A stretch of DNA of 62,121 nt from Pseudomonadota bacterium (GCA_021788645.1 JAJYKK010000012.1:1-62121), one strand, 5' to 3'; shown: positions 10,686 to 22,344, numbered from the stretch's first letter. A program made the numbers and translations. The notes: a model not told the origin generated them from the sequence alone.

Positions 10686-11861
10686 ATGGGGAATGAACCA
10701 CAATGGGGTCGACGGGGCAACGAAGGACCGCCTGATCTGGATGTGCTATGGAAAAAACTCAATGAAAGACTGAGCGCGCTCTTCGGCCGCAAGCGCTTGC
10801 CGGCGAGCGGCCCGGTCAATCCCCTGCCGGCGCTGGCCCTGGTCGTGGGCCTCCTGGTGCTCGTCTGGCTCGCCAGCGGCTTCTATATCGTGAACGCCGG
10901 CGAGCGCGGCGTCGTGCTTCGCTTCGGTCGCTACGCCGAAACCAGCCGGCCGGGCGCTCATTGGCATTTTCCCTACCCGATCGAGACGAAATATGTGGTG
11001 AATGTGGATCGGGTCCATACCTTCGAAGTGGGTTTCCGGGAGAGCACGCAAAATGTCGTGCCGCAGGAGGCGCTGATGCTGACGGCGGATCAGGACATGG
11101 TGAACATCCCGTTCGCAGTGCAATACGTGGTGACCGATCCGCGCGCCTATCTTTTCAACGACCGTTCTCCCGGAGAGGCGGTCGGCCAAGTGGCCGCGGC
11201 GGTGATGCGCGCCCAGGTCGGCAAGCTCAAGGCCGATGCGTTGCTGGCCGACGGGGGCCGCCTGCTCGCACCGGCGGCGCAAAAACGGATGCAGGACGTG
11301 CTCGACAGCTATCGGACGGGCATCGTGCTCCGCGCCGTCCAGATCCAGGGCGTTTCGTTGCCGACACCCGTCAAGGGCGCCTTTGCGGACGTCCTCAAGG
11401 CCGCCCAAGACCGCGAGCATGCCATCGATGATGCGCAGGCGTATGCGAGCCAGGTGGTCGCCCAGGCGCAAGCCAAGGCGATGACGTTGGTCGAGCAGGC
11501 GAAGGGCTACCGCAGCCAAGTGGTCGACGACGCGCAAGGAGATGTCAGCCGTTTCGATCAGGTGCTGGGCCAGTATGAGAAGGCGCCTGCGGTGACGCGG
11601 GAGCGTATGTATCTCGAGACCATGCAGGAAGTGCTGACCCACACGACCAAGGTCCTGGTGGATGAGAAGAACGGGGGCAATACCTTGTATCTGCCGCTCG
11701 ACAAGCTGATCTCGAGCGCGCCGGCCGCGCTGCCCCAGCCGACCGTGCCCGTCGCGCCGCCCGCGGTCTCGACCACGGTGGCCCCGCCTCCGTCCACGGC
11801 CGCCCCCATCTTGCGTTCGCGCGATGCGTTCCGCAGCCGCGAGCGGGAGCCGCGGCCATGA
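10686..11861 (+). CDS. hflK: FtsH-modulating SPFH membrane protein HflK
   Basis: HflK forms, with HflC, a large cage around the FtsH protease in the inner membrane. The 391-residue product has a short cytoplasmic N-terminus, one membrane helix (LALVVGLLVLVWLASGFYIV, about 54-73), a periplasmic SPFH/band-7 domain (NAGERGVVLRFGRYAE onwards), an Ala/Gln-rich helix and a Pro-rich tail. It follows hflX by 3 bases and overlaps hflC by ATGA. Confidence 0.95.
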   Translation: MGNEPQWGRRGNEGPPDLDVLWKKLNERLSALFGRKRLPASGPVNPLPALALVVGLLVLVWLASGFYIVNAGERGVVLRFGRYAETSRPGAHWHFPYPIETKYVVNVDRVHTFEVGFRESTQNVVPQEALMLTADQDMVNIPFAVQYVVTDPRAYLFNDRSPGEAVGQVAAAVMRAQVGKLKADALLADGGRLLAPAAQKRMQDVLDSYRTGIVLRAVQIQGVSLPTPVKGAFADVLKAAQDREHAIDDAQAYASQVVAQAQAKAMTLVEQAKGYRSQVVDDAQGDVSRFDQVLGQYEKAPAVTRERMYLETMQEVLTHTTKVLVDEKNGGNTLYLPLDKLISSAPAALPQPTVPVAPPAVSTTVAPPPSTAAPILRSRDAFRSREREPRP

Positions 11862-12721
11862 AGCGCTTCTGGGAAGCGCTCGGTGCGCTCGTGGTGGTTT
11901 CGATCATCCTTGGCGCGAGCTTCTTCACCCTCAACCCGGGGCAGGACGCGCTGGTTCTCGAGATGGGGCGGATCGTGCGCACGGTCACCGCGCCCGGGCT
12001 CTATGTCGAGGTGCCGCTGCTTCAACGGGTGCGCTATTTCGATACCCGGCTGCAGACGCTGGAAGTGGCCCAACAGCCCTTCACGACGGCGGATGGCAAG
12101 GCGCTCCTGATTGACTACTTCGTCAAATGGCGCGTGGTCGACCCCCGCGCGTATTACCTGACCCTGGGAGGGGAGGATGACCGCGCCCGCGCGCGATTGG
12201 CGCAAGGGGTCAACAGCGTCTTGCGCGGCGTCGTGGGCAAGCAGACGCTCGCTGGGATGATCTCAGGCGAGCGGACCGCCCTGCTGGACCCGGTGCGTGC
12301 CCAGGTGGGCCAGGAGGCCGCGCGGCTGGGCCTCGCGGTGATGGACGTCCGCTTCAAGGGACTGGGTTTCCCGCCCGAGGTGAGCGCTGCCGTCTACCGG
12401 CGGATGGCAGGACAGCGCGAGCGGGTGGCTGCCACGCTGCGCGCCCAGGGCAAGGTGGAGGCCACCCGGATCCAGGCGGACGCCGACAAGCGCAGCGAGG
12501 TCATACTGGCCAAGGCATACCAGCAGGCGCAGACCATCGAAGGACAGGGCGATGCGCGCGCGGCCGCGATCTATGCGCGCGCCTATGGCAAGAATCCCCG
12601 CTTTTACGCCTTTTACCGCAGCCTGCAAGCCTATCGGCAGAGTTTCAGCCACAAGAGCGATGTCTTGGTGCTCCGGCCCGACAGCGAATTCTTCCGGTAC
12701 TTCCAGCACCCGGGCCGATAG
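11858..12721 (+). CDS. hflC: FtsH-modulating SPFH membrane protein HflC
   Basis: HflC is the partner of HflK in the FtsH-HflKC complex. The 287 residues contain an N-terminal membrane helix (LGALVVVSIILGASFFTLN), an SPFH domain (DALVLEMGRIVRTVTAPGLY onwards) and a long helix ending near residue 240. The family end SEFFRYFQ is present. It overlaps hflK and is followed 10 bases later by the DUF2065 gene. Confidence 0.95.
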   Translation: MKRFWEALGALVVVSIILGASFFTLNPGQDALVLEMGRIVRTVTAPGLYVEVPLLQRVRYFDTRLQTLEVAQQPFTTADGKALLIDYFVKWRVVDPRAYYLTLGGEDDRARARLAQGVNSVLRGVVGKQTLAGMISGERTALLDPVRAQVGQEAARLGLAVMDVRFKGLGFPPEVSAAVYRRMAGQRERVAATLRAQGKVEATRIQADADKRSEVILAKAYQQAQTIEGQGDARAAAIYARAYGKNPRFYAFYRSLQAYRQSFSHKSDVLVLRPDSEFFRYFQHPGR

Positions 12722-12731
12722 GAAGAGCGCC

Positions 12732-12920
12732 GTGAACCGTCCCAATCTGCTCGCGGCTTTCGCGCTGATGCTGGTGTTCGAGGGCTTGTTGCCTTTCGCC
12801 GCCCCGCGGGCTTGGCGGGAGGCATTCCGCAAGGCGACGGCGCTTTCGGATTCCCAGGTGCGCTTCCTCGGCCTCGCTTCGATGGGCGCGGGCCTGCTAT
12901 TCTTCTCGCTTGCGAAGTAG
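12732..12920 (+). CDS. DUF2065 small inner-membrane protein (YjeT-like)
   Basis: This 62-residue protein has two hydrophobic helices (LLAAFALMLVFEGLLPF and FLGLASMGAGLLFFSLA) joined by the family segment PRAWREAF...SDSQVRFLG. It starts at GTG 12732 with GGAAGAG just upstream. E. coli has the related yjeT in the same place between hflC and purA. The molecular role is not known; the location suggests co-expression with the hfl genes. Confidence 0.85.
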   Translation: MNRPNLLAAFALMLVFEGLLPFAAPRAWREAFRKATALSDSQVRFLGLASMGAGLLFFSLAK

Positions 12921-12983
12921 CGCCATGGCCGAGCCCACCGGTTCAGTCCACTTACCCCGGCGTTGAGGCCCGGAGCCGAATTC

Positions 12984-15532
<2,549 letters not shown>

Positions 15533-15537
15533 AAAAG

Positions 15538-15568
15538 CAATGGGGACGGCTTGATGCCGTCCCCATTG
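15538..15568. terminator. Bidirectional terminator between purA and tRNA-Leu
   Basis: A perfect 13-bp inverted repeat (CAATGGGGACGGC and its complement) encloses a 5-base loop. On the minus strand the hairpin runs straight into GCTTTTC, so it fits an intrinsic terminator for the tRNA. On the plus strand no T-run follows, so for purA it would work less well or protect the mRNA end. Confidence 0.75.
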
Positions 15569-15576
15569 GACTTGTC

Positions 15577-15663
15577 TGGTGCCGAGAAGAGGACTCGAAC
15601 CTCCACGGTGTTGCCACCGCTAGGACCTGAACCTAGTGCGTCTACCAATTCCGCCATCTCGGC
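15577..15663 (-). tRNA. tRNA-Leu (anticodon CAG)
   Basis: On the minus strand the gene begins GCCGAGA and pairs with TCTCGGC at the other end; CCA is encoded. The anticodon stem CTAGG/CCTAG encloses TTCAGGT, giving anticodon CAG. A long variable arm and the GGTTCGAGTCC T-arm identify a class II leucine tRNA. It lies antisense between purA and rnr. Confidence 0.96.
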
Positions 15664-15678
15664 CAACCGCAGACCGAA

Positions 15679-15708
15679 ATACTAATATTAAGACGAGGTC
15701 ATTGTCAA
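15679..15708 (-). promoter_or_regulatory. Sigma-70-like promoter of tRNA-Leu(CAG)
   Basis: On the minus strand TTGACA (15708-15703) is separated by 18 bases from TAGTAT (15684-15679). The tRNA 5' end is 15 bases beyond. The -35 box overlaps the proposed rnr start codon on the other strand. Confidence 0.55.
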
Positions 15709-18062
15709 TGAAGACCGAGGCCAACATGAAGACCAAGGCCACCGTGAAATCCAAGCGTTCATCGAAGAAGGACCAAACGTCGCTTCGGTTGCGGGATCCC
15801 CACCTCGAGCGCGAGCGGGAGAAGTATGCGCATCCGCTGCCGAGTCGGGAATTCATCCTGGCGGTGCTCGCCGAGCAGGGGGTGCCGCTCGCCGAGGGGC
15901 GCTTGGCGCAACTGCTCGACATCACCGAGGCCGAACTCGAGTTCTTCAGTCGCCGTCTGCGGGCCATGGAACGCGAGGGGCAGATCATGCGCAATCGCAA
16001 GGGCGCCCTTTGCGTGGTTGAGAAGCTCGATCTCATCAGGGGCCTGGTCGAGGGTCATCCGGACGGCTTCGGGTTCGTCGTCCCGGAGGACGCAAGCCCG
16101 GATCTGTTCCTGTCGCCCCGGGAAATGCGCAAGGTGCTCCATGGCGATCGTGTGATGGCCAGGGAAGTGGGGGTGGACCGCCGTGGCCGCAGGGAGGGCG
16201 TGATCGTCGAGGTGCTCGATCATGTCAATCGGAAGCTGGTGGGGCGCTTGCTGACGGAACACGGGATCACCTTCGTGGTCGCGGAAAACAAGCGGATCAG
16301 CCAGGACATTCTGATTCCTCCGGGGGCGGAGGCCGGTGCCCGTTCCGGTCAGGTCGTGGAAGTCGAGATCATCGAACAGCCGAGTGCCTACGCCAAGCCG
16401 ATCGGGCGGGTCGCGGAGGTGCTGGGCACTTATGGCGACCCCGGCATGGAGATCGAGATCGCGCTGCGCAGCCACGAGCTTCCCTATGTGTTCTCCGGGG
16501 AAGCGCAAGCGCGTGCTCGGAAGCTGCCCAAGAAGGTGCGCAAGAAGGACCTCGTCGGGCGGGAGGATTTGCGCGACTTGGCGTTTGTCACGATCGACAG
16601 CGAGACCGCGCGCGACTTTGACGATGCCGTGTATTGCGAAGCGGCGGGCAAGGGGTTCCGTCTGTTCGTCGCGATTGCCGACGTGAGCCATTACGTGGAA
16701 CCGGGCGATGCGTTGGACCGCGAGGCGGCGGAGCGGGGTAACTCGGTGTATTTCCCGCGGCGCGTGATCCCGATGTTGCCGGAGGCGCTTTCCAACGGCC
16801 TATGCTCGCTCAATCCCGAGGTGGATCGCCTGTGCATGGCCTGCGAGATGGAGATCAGCGCCAAGGGCACGGTCAAGAAATACCGCTTCTATCCAGCAGT
16901 CATATTTTCCCATGCGCGTCTGACCTATACCCAGGTGGCGCAGGCGCTGCAAGCGCCGAGCGGCGATGTGCTGGGCGCCCTGGGGCCGGCCATCGGCCGC
17001 CTGCACCGTCTATACGAGGTGCTCCTGAAGGCGCGCTGGGCGCGCGGGGCCATCGATTTCGAGACGCCCGAGACGCAGATGGTGTTCAATGACCAGGGGA
17101 AAATCGAGCGCATCGTGCCGGTTCGCCGCAACGATGCTCACCGCCTGATCGAGGAATGCATGCTGGCCGCCAACGTCTGCGCCTCGGACTTCCTGCGGCG
17201 CCACGAGCATCCGACCCTCTACCGCATACACGAGGGGCCGACGCCCGAGAAGCTCAAGGCGCTGCGTGAATTCCTGCGGGAATTCGGCTTCAGCCTCGGG
17301 GGCGCGGACAGTCCTCATGCCAAGGACTATGCGCAGCTATTGGAACGGATCCGGGACCGGCCGGACGCGCAGCTGCTGCAGACCGTGATGCTGCGTTCCT
17401 TGCAGCAGGCGGTATACAGCCCCGACAACGTGGGCCATTTCGGGCTGGCTTACGAGTCCTACACGCATTTCACCTCGCCGATCCGGCGCTATCCGGATCT
17501 GCTGGTCCACCGAGCCATCAAGGCGACGCTGCGCGGGGAGATCTACGCGCCGGGGGATTGGCATGGGCTGGGCGCGCAATGTTCGATGACCGAGCGACGC
17601 GCGGACGAGGCTACACGGGACGTCGAGGCATGGCTCAAATGCTATTTCATGCAGGACAAGATCAACGAATGCTTCGAGGGGACCGTGAGCGCGGCGACGG
17701 CTTTCGGGATTTTTGTGGCGTTGGACGATATTTATATCGAAGGTCTGGTGCATGTTTCGGAGCTCGGGGACGATTATTTCCATTTCGAGGCGGCCAAACA
17801 CCAGTTGGTGGGCGAACGGACCGGCAAGCGTTTCCGGTTGGGCGATCGGATCCGCGTCAAGGTGGTCCGGGTGAACCTCGATACGGCCCGCATCGACTTC
17901 GTGCCGGCGCCGATTCAGCTGAGCAACCCTGCGGCCCGCTCGGGCAGGCTCGCCGATGCGGCGGCGCCTTCGCGGCAGGAGGCGCCGCTTGGGACGGAGG
18001 CGGCCGCCGCGCCCAAGCGGACCGCGCGGACAACGGGAAGGCGCAAGCCGGTGCGCTCATGA
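15708..18062 (+). CDS. rnr: Ribonuclease R
   Basis: RNase R is a processive 3'-5' exoribonuclease that degrades structured RNA. The 784-residue product has a Lys-rich N-terminus, cold-shock-like domains (about 70-240), the RNB catalytic domain with the acidic cluster TIDSETARDFDDAVY near residue 300, and an S1 domain (FEGTVSAATAFGIFVALDD) near residue 665, with a basic tail. The start at ATG 15708 avoids overlap with the tRNA; the frame is open further upstream. It precedes rlmB as in E. coli. Confidence 0.95.
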   Translation: MKTEANMKTKATVKSKRSSKKDQTSLRLRDPHLEREREKYAHPLPSREFILAVLAEQGVPLAEGRLAQLLDITEAELEFFSRRLRAMEREGQIMRNRKGALCVVEKLDLIRGLVEGHPDGFGFVVPEDASPDLFLSPREMRKVLHGDRVMAREVGVDRRGRREGVIVEVLDHVNRKLVGRLLTEHGITFVVAENKRISQDILIPPGAEAGARSGQVVEVEIIEQPSAYAKPIGRVAEVLGTYGDPGMEIEIALRSHELPYVFSGEAQARARKLPKKVRKKDLVGREDLRDLAFVTIDSETARDFDDAVYCEAAGKGFRLFVAIADVSHYVEPGDALDREAAERGNSVYFPRRVIPMLPEALSNGLCSLNPEVDRLCMACEMEISAKGTVKKYRFYPAVIFSHARLTYTQVAQALQAPSGDVLGALGPAIGRLHRLYEVLLKARWARGAIDFETPETQMVFNDQGKIERIVPVRRNDAHRLIEECMLAANVCASDFLRRHEHPTLYRIHEGPTPEKLKALREFLREFGFSLGGADSPHAKDYAQLLERIRDRPDAQLLQTVMLRSLQQAVYSPDNVGHFGLAYESYTHFTSPIRRYPDLLVHRAIKATLRGEIYAPGDWHGLGAQCSMTERRADEATRDVEAWLKCYFMQDKINECFEGTVSAATAFGIFVALDDIYIEGLVHVSELGDDYFHFEAAKHQLVGERTGKRFRLGDRIRVKVVRVNLDTARIDFVPAPIQLSNPAARSGRLADAAAPSRQEAPLGTEAAAAPKRTARTTGRRKPVRS

Positions 18063-18098
18063 ACGGGCGCGCGCAAGGCGGCGGGGGGCGCGGCTAAA

Positions 18099-18833
18099 AT
18101 GGCATCGGGGCGTCTCATTTACGGGTTTCACGCGGTGACGAGCCGGATGCGCAGCCAGCCCGGCAGCGTGATCGAGATCCTTGTCGCTGCGGAGCGGCAC
18201 GATCAGCGCGCGGGCGCCTTGCTGGAGCTGGCCCAGTCGCAGGGCCTGCGGGTCGTCAGCGTCGAAGGGGTCCGCCTGGATGCGATGACCGGGCATGCGG
18301 TGCATCAGGGGGTCGTTGCCCGGGTCGAGTCCGTGCCCGTTGCGCGGCACCTCGACGATGTGCTGGAATCGATCGCCGAACCGGCGTTGCTCCTGGTTCT
18401 GGATGGCATCCAGGATCCGCACAATCTGGGCGCTTGCCTGCGCGTCGCCGATGCCTTTGGCGCGCATGCCGTGATTGCGCCCAAGGACCGTGCGGTCGGA
18501 TTGAACCAGACGGTGGCGAAGGTTGCCAGCGGCGCCGCCGAGACGGTGCCTTATTTGCCCGTGACCAATCTGGCGCGCACCCTGCGGGCACTCAAGGAGC
18601 GTGGGATCTGGGTGGTCGGGAGCGCGCAGGATGGCCCGCAGCAGATCGCCTCGGCGCGGCTCGACGGGCCGCTGGCCTGGGTGCTCGGGTCGGAAGGTGC
18701 CGGCATGCGGCGCCTGACGCGCGAGCTGTGCGACTTCACCGTGCGTATTCCCATGCTGGGGGCCGTGGAGAGCCTCAACGTCTCGGTTTCCGCCGGCGTG
18801 TGTCTGTATGAGAGCCGCCGCCAGCGGGGGTGA
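18099..18833 (+). CDS. rlmB: 23S rRNA (guanosine-2'-O)-methyltransferase RlmB
   Basis: RlmB is a SPOUT-family methyltransferase that modifies G2251 in the 23S rRNA P-loop. The 244 residues comprise an N-terminal substrate-binding domain (YGFHAVTSRMRSQPGS) and the SPOUT domain with DGIQDPHNLGACLRVADAFG, GSEGAGMRRLTRELCD and SLNVSVSAGVCLYE, which form the knotted SAM site. It follows rnr by 36 bases and converges with the next gene with a gap of only 3 bases and no visible terminator. Confidence 0.95.
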   Translation: MASGRLIYGFHAVTSRMRSQPGSVIEILVAAERHDQRAGALLELAQSQGLRVVSVEGVRLDAMTGHAVHQGVVARVESVPVARHLDDVLESIAEPALLLVLDGIQDPHNLGACLRVADAFGAHAVIAPKDRAVGLNQTVAKVASGAAETVPYLPVTNLARTLRALKERGIWVVGSAQDGPQQIASARLDGPLAWVLGSEGAGMRRLTRELCDFTVRIPMLGAVESLNVSVSAGVCLYESRRQRG

Positions 18834-18836
18834 CGG

Positions 18837-19649
18837 CTATTGCCCCATCCACTTGAGCATGTTCAGGTAGGCCTGCGCATTGCCGGGGACGAAGCTTGCC
18901 ACCTTTATGCGAGCGAGAATCTTGCGGCCGGCGTCGCTTTCGTTGAGCTTGAGCAAGGCTTGGCGGAGTTTTTCCACCTCGGCGGCCGGAACGGAAGGCG
19001 AAGCGAGCACGGACCAGAAGGGCAGGGGCTTGGCTTTGAAGAGCACGCGACCGCCGTGCTTCAGCCATTTTCGTGCCGGGAATGGACCCACCGCCGCGAC
19101 ATCGGCGAAGTCGTTTCGGATGATGTACGGCAGCGCCGCCTGATAGTGTGCATACAGGATATTCTGGCTCGCCGGATGGATGTGCATGTCGCGCAGGGTG
19201 GCCAGTGCCACCTGGGCGATCATGGTGTTGCGATCCGGCATGGCGATCCGCGCGCCCGCGATATCGCTGGGTTTTTTGAGCCGCGAGGTCGGCTGAACGA
19301 TGAAGCTGACTACAAATTGCCCCTTGGCCATGGCCACCAGCTGATAGTGCTCGTCGCGCATCGCGTGCGCCGCGACGTTGCTGGGCCGGCAGAACATGAG
19401 GTCGTAGCGCTTCTCGCGCACGTCCGAAGACGCGATGGAGATGCTTTGGGAGGATTCGACCCGTATCGGCTCTTTCAGGACGGAGGACAGATACGCGGCG
19501 AAGCCTTGGTAGCGGGACTGAATCTGGTAATAGGCGCTTTGCTGTGCGACGCCTTCGTTGACCCCGAGGAGGAGGCTGCTGCCGAGCGCGGGAAGCTTCC
19601 CGCCAATGCTCATTGCGAAAAAGACAACGATTCCTAAAATTCGCTTCAC
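18837..19649 (-). CDS. PhnD-like periplasmic phosphate/phosphonate-type binding protein, orphan
   Basis: The 270-residue product has a signal-peptide-like N-terminus (GIVVFFAMSIGGKLPALGSS) and the fold signature of PhnD/PstS-related type II binding proteins (LLLGVNEGVAQQSAYYQIQ, YDLMFCRPSNVAAHAMR, DRNTMIAQVALATLRDMHI). The start is GTG at 19649 with AGGGAG upstream. No permease or ATPase gene is adjacent, so the ligand and partner are unknown; it could feed a transporter elsewhere or act as a sensor. The family call is good but the substrate is not inferable. Confidence 0.75.
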   Translation of the reverse strand: MKRILGIVVFFAMSIGGKLPALGSSLLLGVNEGVAQQSAYYQIQSRYQGFAAYLSSVLKEPIRVESSQSISIASSDVREKRYDLMFCRPSNVAAHAMRDEHYQLVAMAKGQFVVSFIVQPTSRLKKPSDIAGARIAMPDRNTMIAQVALATLRDMHIHPASQNILYAHYQAALPYIIRNDFADVAAVGPFPARKWLKHGGRVLFKAKPLPFWSVLASPSVPAAEVEKLRQALLKLNESDAGRKILARIKVASFVPGNAQAYLNMLKWMGQ

Positions 19650-20157
19650 CGGCTCTCCCTCCTCCCTCGATTATTATGTCGAACCCCGTTTCACCACCGT
19701 GGCCCGCGCGGGCGGGCCGGCCGAGGAACGCGTTTTGCATGCCCCTAGCATAACACGTGTGTGGGCGGGACCGCATGGACTTCGTCTTGGGGTGATGACG
19801 GCAGGTGCCGCGTGCGTGCTCGGTGCCGGCGATATGCGGCCGCGCGCTCACCTGCGCCTGGCTATCCCACACGGGCGCCTCTGGTGCTCTCGACAAGAGA
19901 CTTCCGCGATTTCTGTGCGATCTCGCATTGAGAATCCAAGCATCCATCGATAAGATATCTTAATGCGACGATCAATGGATTGAATGACGTCCGCGGGGAG
20001 GGGATGGCGGCAAGTGAACGGGTGGCTTTAATCCTCCGGTCAGCCGCTGTCTTGGGCTTCCTCAGGGAGTATTCGTTGAAGGCGAAGACATGGCCGTTTT
20101 GACCGTGGCGGCTTTGACGCGAGATTCGACGGTCATCCAAAAAAAGGGGAGACATCC
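19650..20157. other. Intergenic region, 508 bases
   Basis: No convincing gene is seen on either strand. It holds the leader of the PhnD-like gene, a 12-bp perfect palindrome TAAGATATCTTA (19951-19962) flanked by ATCCAT/ATGGAT arms, and an AAGGGGAGA ribosome site just before 20158. Confidence 0.6.
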
Positions 20158-20391
20158 ATGAAGGCACTTGAATCGAAGCACGCGCTCAAGCACCTGCCCA
20201 AGGTCCCGGCAAAAAGTCAGGGAGCGACTCGCGATGGGGCGTTAACGCCCGAGCAACGCCACCGGATGATCGCGGAGGCCGCCTATTATCGCGCCCAGCA
20301 AAGAGGCTTTGATGGCGGCGATACGCTGCGGGATTGGCTCGATGCAGAGGCCGAGATCGATCAGGTGCTGCCTCAGGCGGCGAGCCATTAG
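20158..20391 (+). CDS. DUF2934 family small protein
   Basis: The 77-residue product consists of a basic N-terminus and a DUF2934 domain (about residues 30-70): RMIAEAAYYRAQQRGFDGG then DTLRDWLDAEAEID. A GGGGAGA ribosome site precedes the ATG by 5-8 bases. Such proteins are widespread in environmental proteobacteria and have no defined function. The gene stands alone between a binding-protein gene and a pseudogene. Confidence 0.85.
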   Translation: MKALESKHALKHLPKVPAKSQGATRDGALTPEQRHRMIAEAAYYRAQQRGFDGGDTLRDWLDAEAEIDQVLPQAASH

Positions 20392-20527
20392 AGCGGGGCA
20401 TGGCGCACGCCTTTGCGGGCTCCTCAGCGCATGACGCGGATCACGGGGGCGCACCGGGCGTTCGGGGTGCCAGCCCGAGGGGCGCGCGGCAATCCGTTCG
20501 ATGCCGATGCAAATCAGGCGGGCGCCC

Positions 20528-21171
20528 TCAAAGGGCGGCCGCCACGTCGCTCGCGGTAACGACGGCCGACCGACGTTCGGGCGCGACAAAATGGCGCCAG
20601 ATCAATCGTACAGCCCGTCCAGATGCCGTGCGCCAGGCGACAAGCTCCACGTCGGGAGGATGGATGTGGACTTGGGCATACGTGTCATACCGCTCAAGCA
20701 CTTCCGCGACTGAAGGATGGGGTTCCGCCCAGATTCCCGGGAGGCCGCGTTCCTTGGGAGCATGGATCGAAAACGCGAGAGCCCCTCTAAGGGAGAGAAC
20801 GGCGCGTTCCCCCCAGGCTTGTTCCCTCTCGCGTCCACCCGGTACCAGCGGAACGTCTTGAGGTAGACGGAATTCATGCCGTATGGGCGATATGGCGCCC
20901 CGTCCCCGCCCCCCGATAGCCGCTGACAGCAAAGACCTGCCGGCACGCCGTTGGCGCGAAGCAAGGCGGCAGCCCGGGGGCTCTTTGCATAACAGAAGCC
21001 CGTCCTGTCGCGCCAAACGTCGAAGGCTTTGCAAGTCGGTTGCACTTGAAGCCGGAACTGCAGGGCATCTCGCTTCTCGTCTTCGGTCAAACCAGCCGTT
21101 GGTGTCCCTGGGACTGATGCCAACGCCAGCAAGCCGCTGCGAACGAACCGTCCTGGTTCCAGAACGCGCGA
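20528..21171 (-). pseudogene. Transglutaminase-like protein, frameshifted
   Basis: Two overlapping reading frames together make one transglutaminase-like protein. The first (from about 21171, stops ahead of it) gives PTCKAFDVWRDRTGFCYAKS, LLRANGVPAG and FRWYRVDARGNKPG. The match then moves at about 20782-20796 to another frame giving GALAFSIHAPKERGLPGIWA and ends at 20528. The catalytic cysteine (GFCYAKS) and aspartate (VDARG) are there, but the expected histidine of the HGLNAVYL-type motif is tyrosine (YGMNSVYL). No normal N-terminus or start was found. A sequencing error could explain the shift but not the lost histidine. Confidence 0.75.
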
Positions 21172-21258
21172 TCAAGGCAGCGGGCGGCTCACCGGACGAT
21201 ACGGTGCGCCGTGCCGGTCGGGCAATTCCCGGGCCGGTGCCGAGGGTCCTTCTTGCGT

Positions 21259-22269
21259 TCAGGGACGCAACAGCACCGTGCCGCGCGTTTCGCCCGCCTC
21301 CAGACGGCGCTGCGCTTCGGCCGCCTGGGCCAGCGGGAGCACCATTTCGACGTTCGCATTCATGCCGCTTCGCAGGCGTTCGAAGGTTGCCCGTGCACCT
21401 TCGCGATAGCGCGCCGAATCGCACATGAAGCGGAATACGCCCGGTCGGGCAAGGGCGAGCGAACGTGCCGGCCCGAGCAGCGACAAGTCGATCGGGTCGG
21501 GTTCGCCCGCGACTTGGCCGATGCTCGCGATCGTGCCGAATGGGCGGATGGTCCTCAAGGTGCGCGTCAGGATCTGGCCGCCGATGCCGTCAATCGCGCA
21601 GTCGACACCGCGGCCGTCGGTGAGCGCCAGGACCGTGGCCACGAAATCCTGTTCGCGATACAGAATGGCTTCGTCGAGACCCTGCCGCTTCGCGAGTTCC
21701 GCCTTTGCCGCCGAGCCCACCGTGCCAATGACCCGAGCCCCCATTGCCTTGGCCCATTGCACCAGAACGAGCCCGAGTCCGCCGGCCGCCGCGTGAACCA
21801 GTATGGTGTCACCGGCCTTGACCCGGTATACGTACGAAAACAGCATGTGGGCGGTCATGCCGCGCAGCAGCAGGCTTGCGATGGCATCGTCCCCGATGTC
21901 CTGGGGCAACGTAAGCACGCGGTCGGCTGGCACGTTGCGGGCGCTGGCGTAGCTGCCGGCGGGTAGGCCGGCGTAGGCGACCCGCTGCCCGCGGTATGAC
22001 GCGTCCACTCCCGGCCCGACCGCCTCGATGACCCCGGCGGCCTCGACCCCAAGAACCGCAGGGAGCGCCGGCAAGGCATAGACGCCGGTGCGGTGGTAGA
22101 TGTCGACGAAGTTGACGCCGACGGCGGTATGGCGAATCCGAACCTCTCCGGCGGCCGGGGGAGCGAGTTTGGCCTCCCGCAGGCGCAGTCGCGAGGCATC
22201 GCCATACGCCTCGATCATGATTTGCGTCGCATGCAGGAAGGCGTTCTCGGGGGCGAAGTAAGAAGTCAT
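21259..22269 (-). CDS. NADPH:quinone oxidoreductase-type zinc-independent MDR dehydrogenase
   Basis: This is a medium-chain reductase of the quinone oxidoreductase family, expected to reduce quinones or enones with NADPH in the cytosol. Visible motifs are RHTAVGVNFVDIYHRTGVY, the signature GVEAAGVIEAVG, and the dinucleotide site VHAAAGGLGLVLVQWA with no structural-zinc cysteines. ATG 22269 has AGGA 7 bases upstream and gives 336 residues, about 15 longer at the N-terminus than usual; ATG 22218 would match the usual start but has no clear ribosome site. It is divergent from a LysR gene that probably controls it. Confidence 0.88.
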   Translation of the reverse strand: MTSYFAPENAFLHATQIMIEAYGDASRLRLREAKLAPPAAGEVRIRHTAVGVNFVDIYHRTGVYALPALPAVLGVEAAGVIEAVGPGVDASYRGQRVAYAGLPAGSYASARNVPADRVLTLPQDIGDDAIASLLLRGMTAHMLFSYVYRVKAGDTILVHAAAGGLGLVLVQWAKAMGARVIGTVGSAAKAELAKRQGLDEAILYREQDFVATVLALTDGRGVDCAIDGIGGQILTRTLRTIRPFGTIASIGQVAGEPDPIDLSLLGPARSLALARPGVFRFMCDSARYREGARATFERLRSGMNANVEMVLPLAQAAEAQRRLEAGETRGTVLLRP

Positions 22270-22344
22270 GTTCATGTCCTGAGCATCGGTCTTGAAAACG
22301 GTACCCTACATTGCGCATAATCAATCAACAATTCTGAGTTTGTT

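Noticed and set aside
19650-21258. A mobile element bringing in the accessory stretch
   Set aside because: No transposase, integrase, terminal inverted repeats or target duplications were found; the region is merely less conserved.
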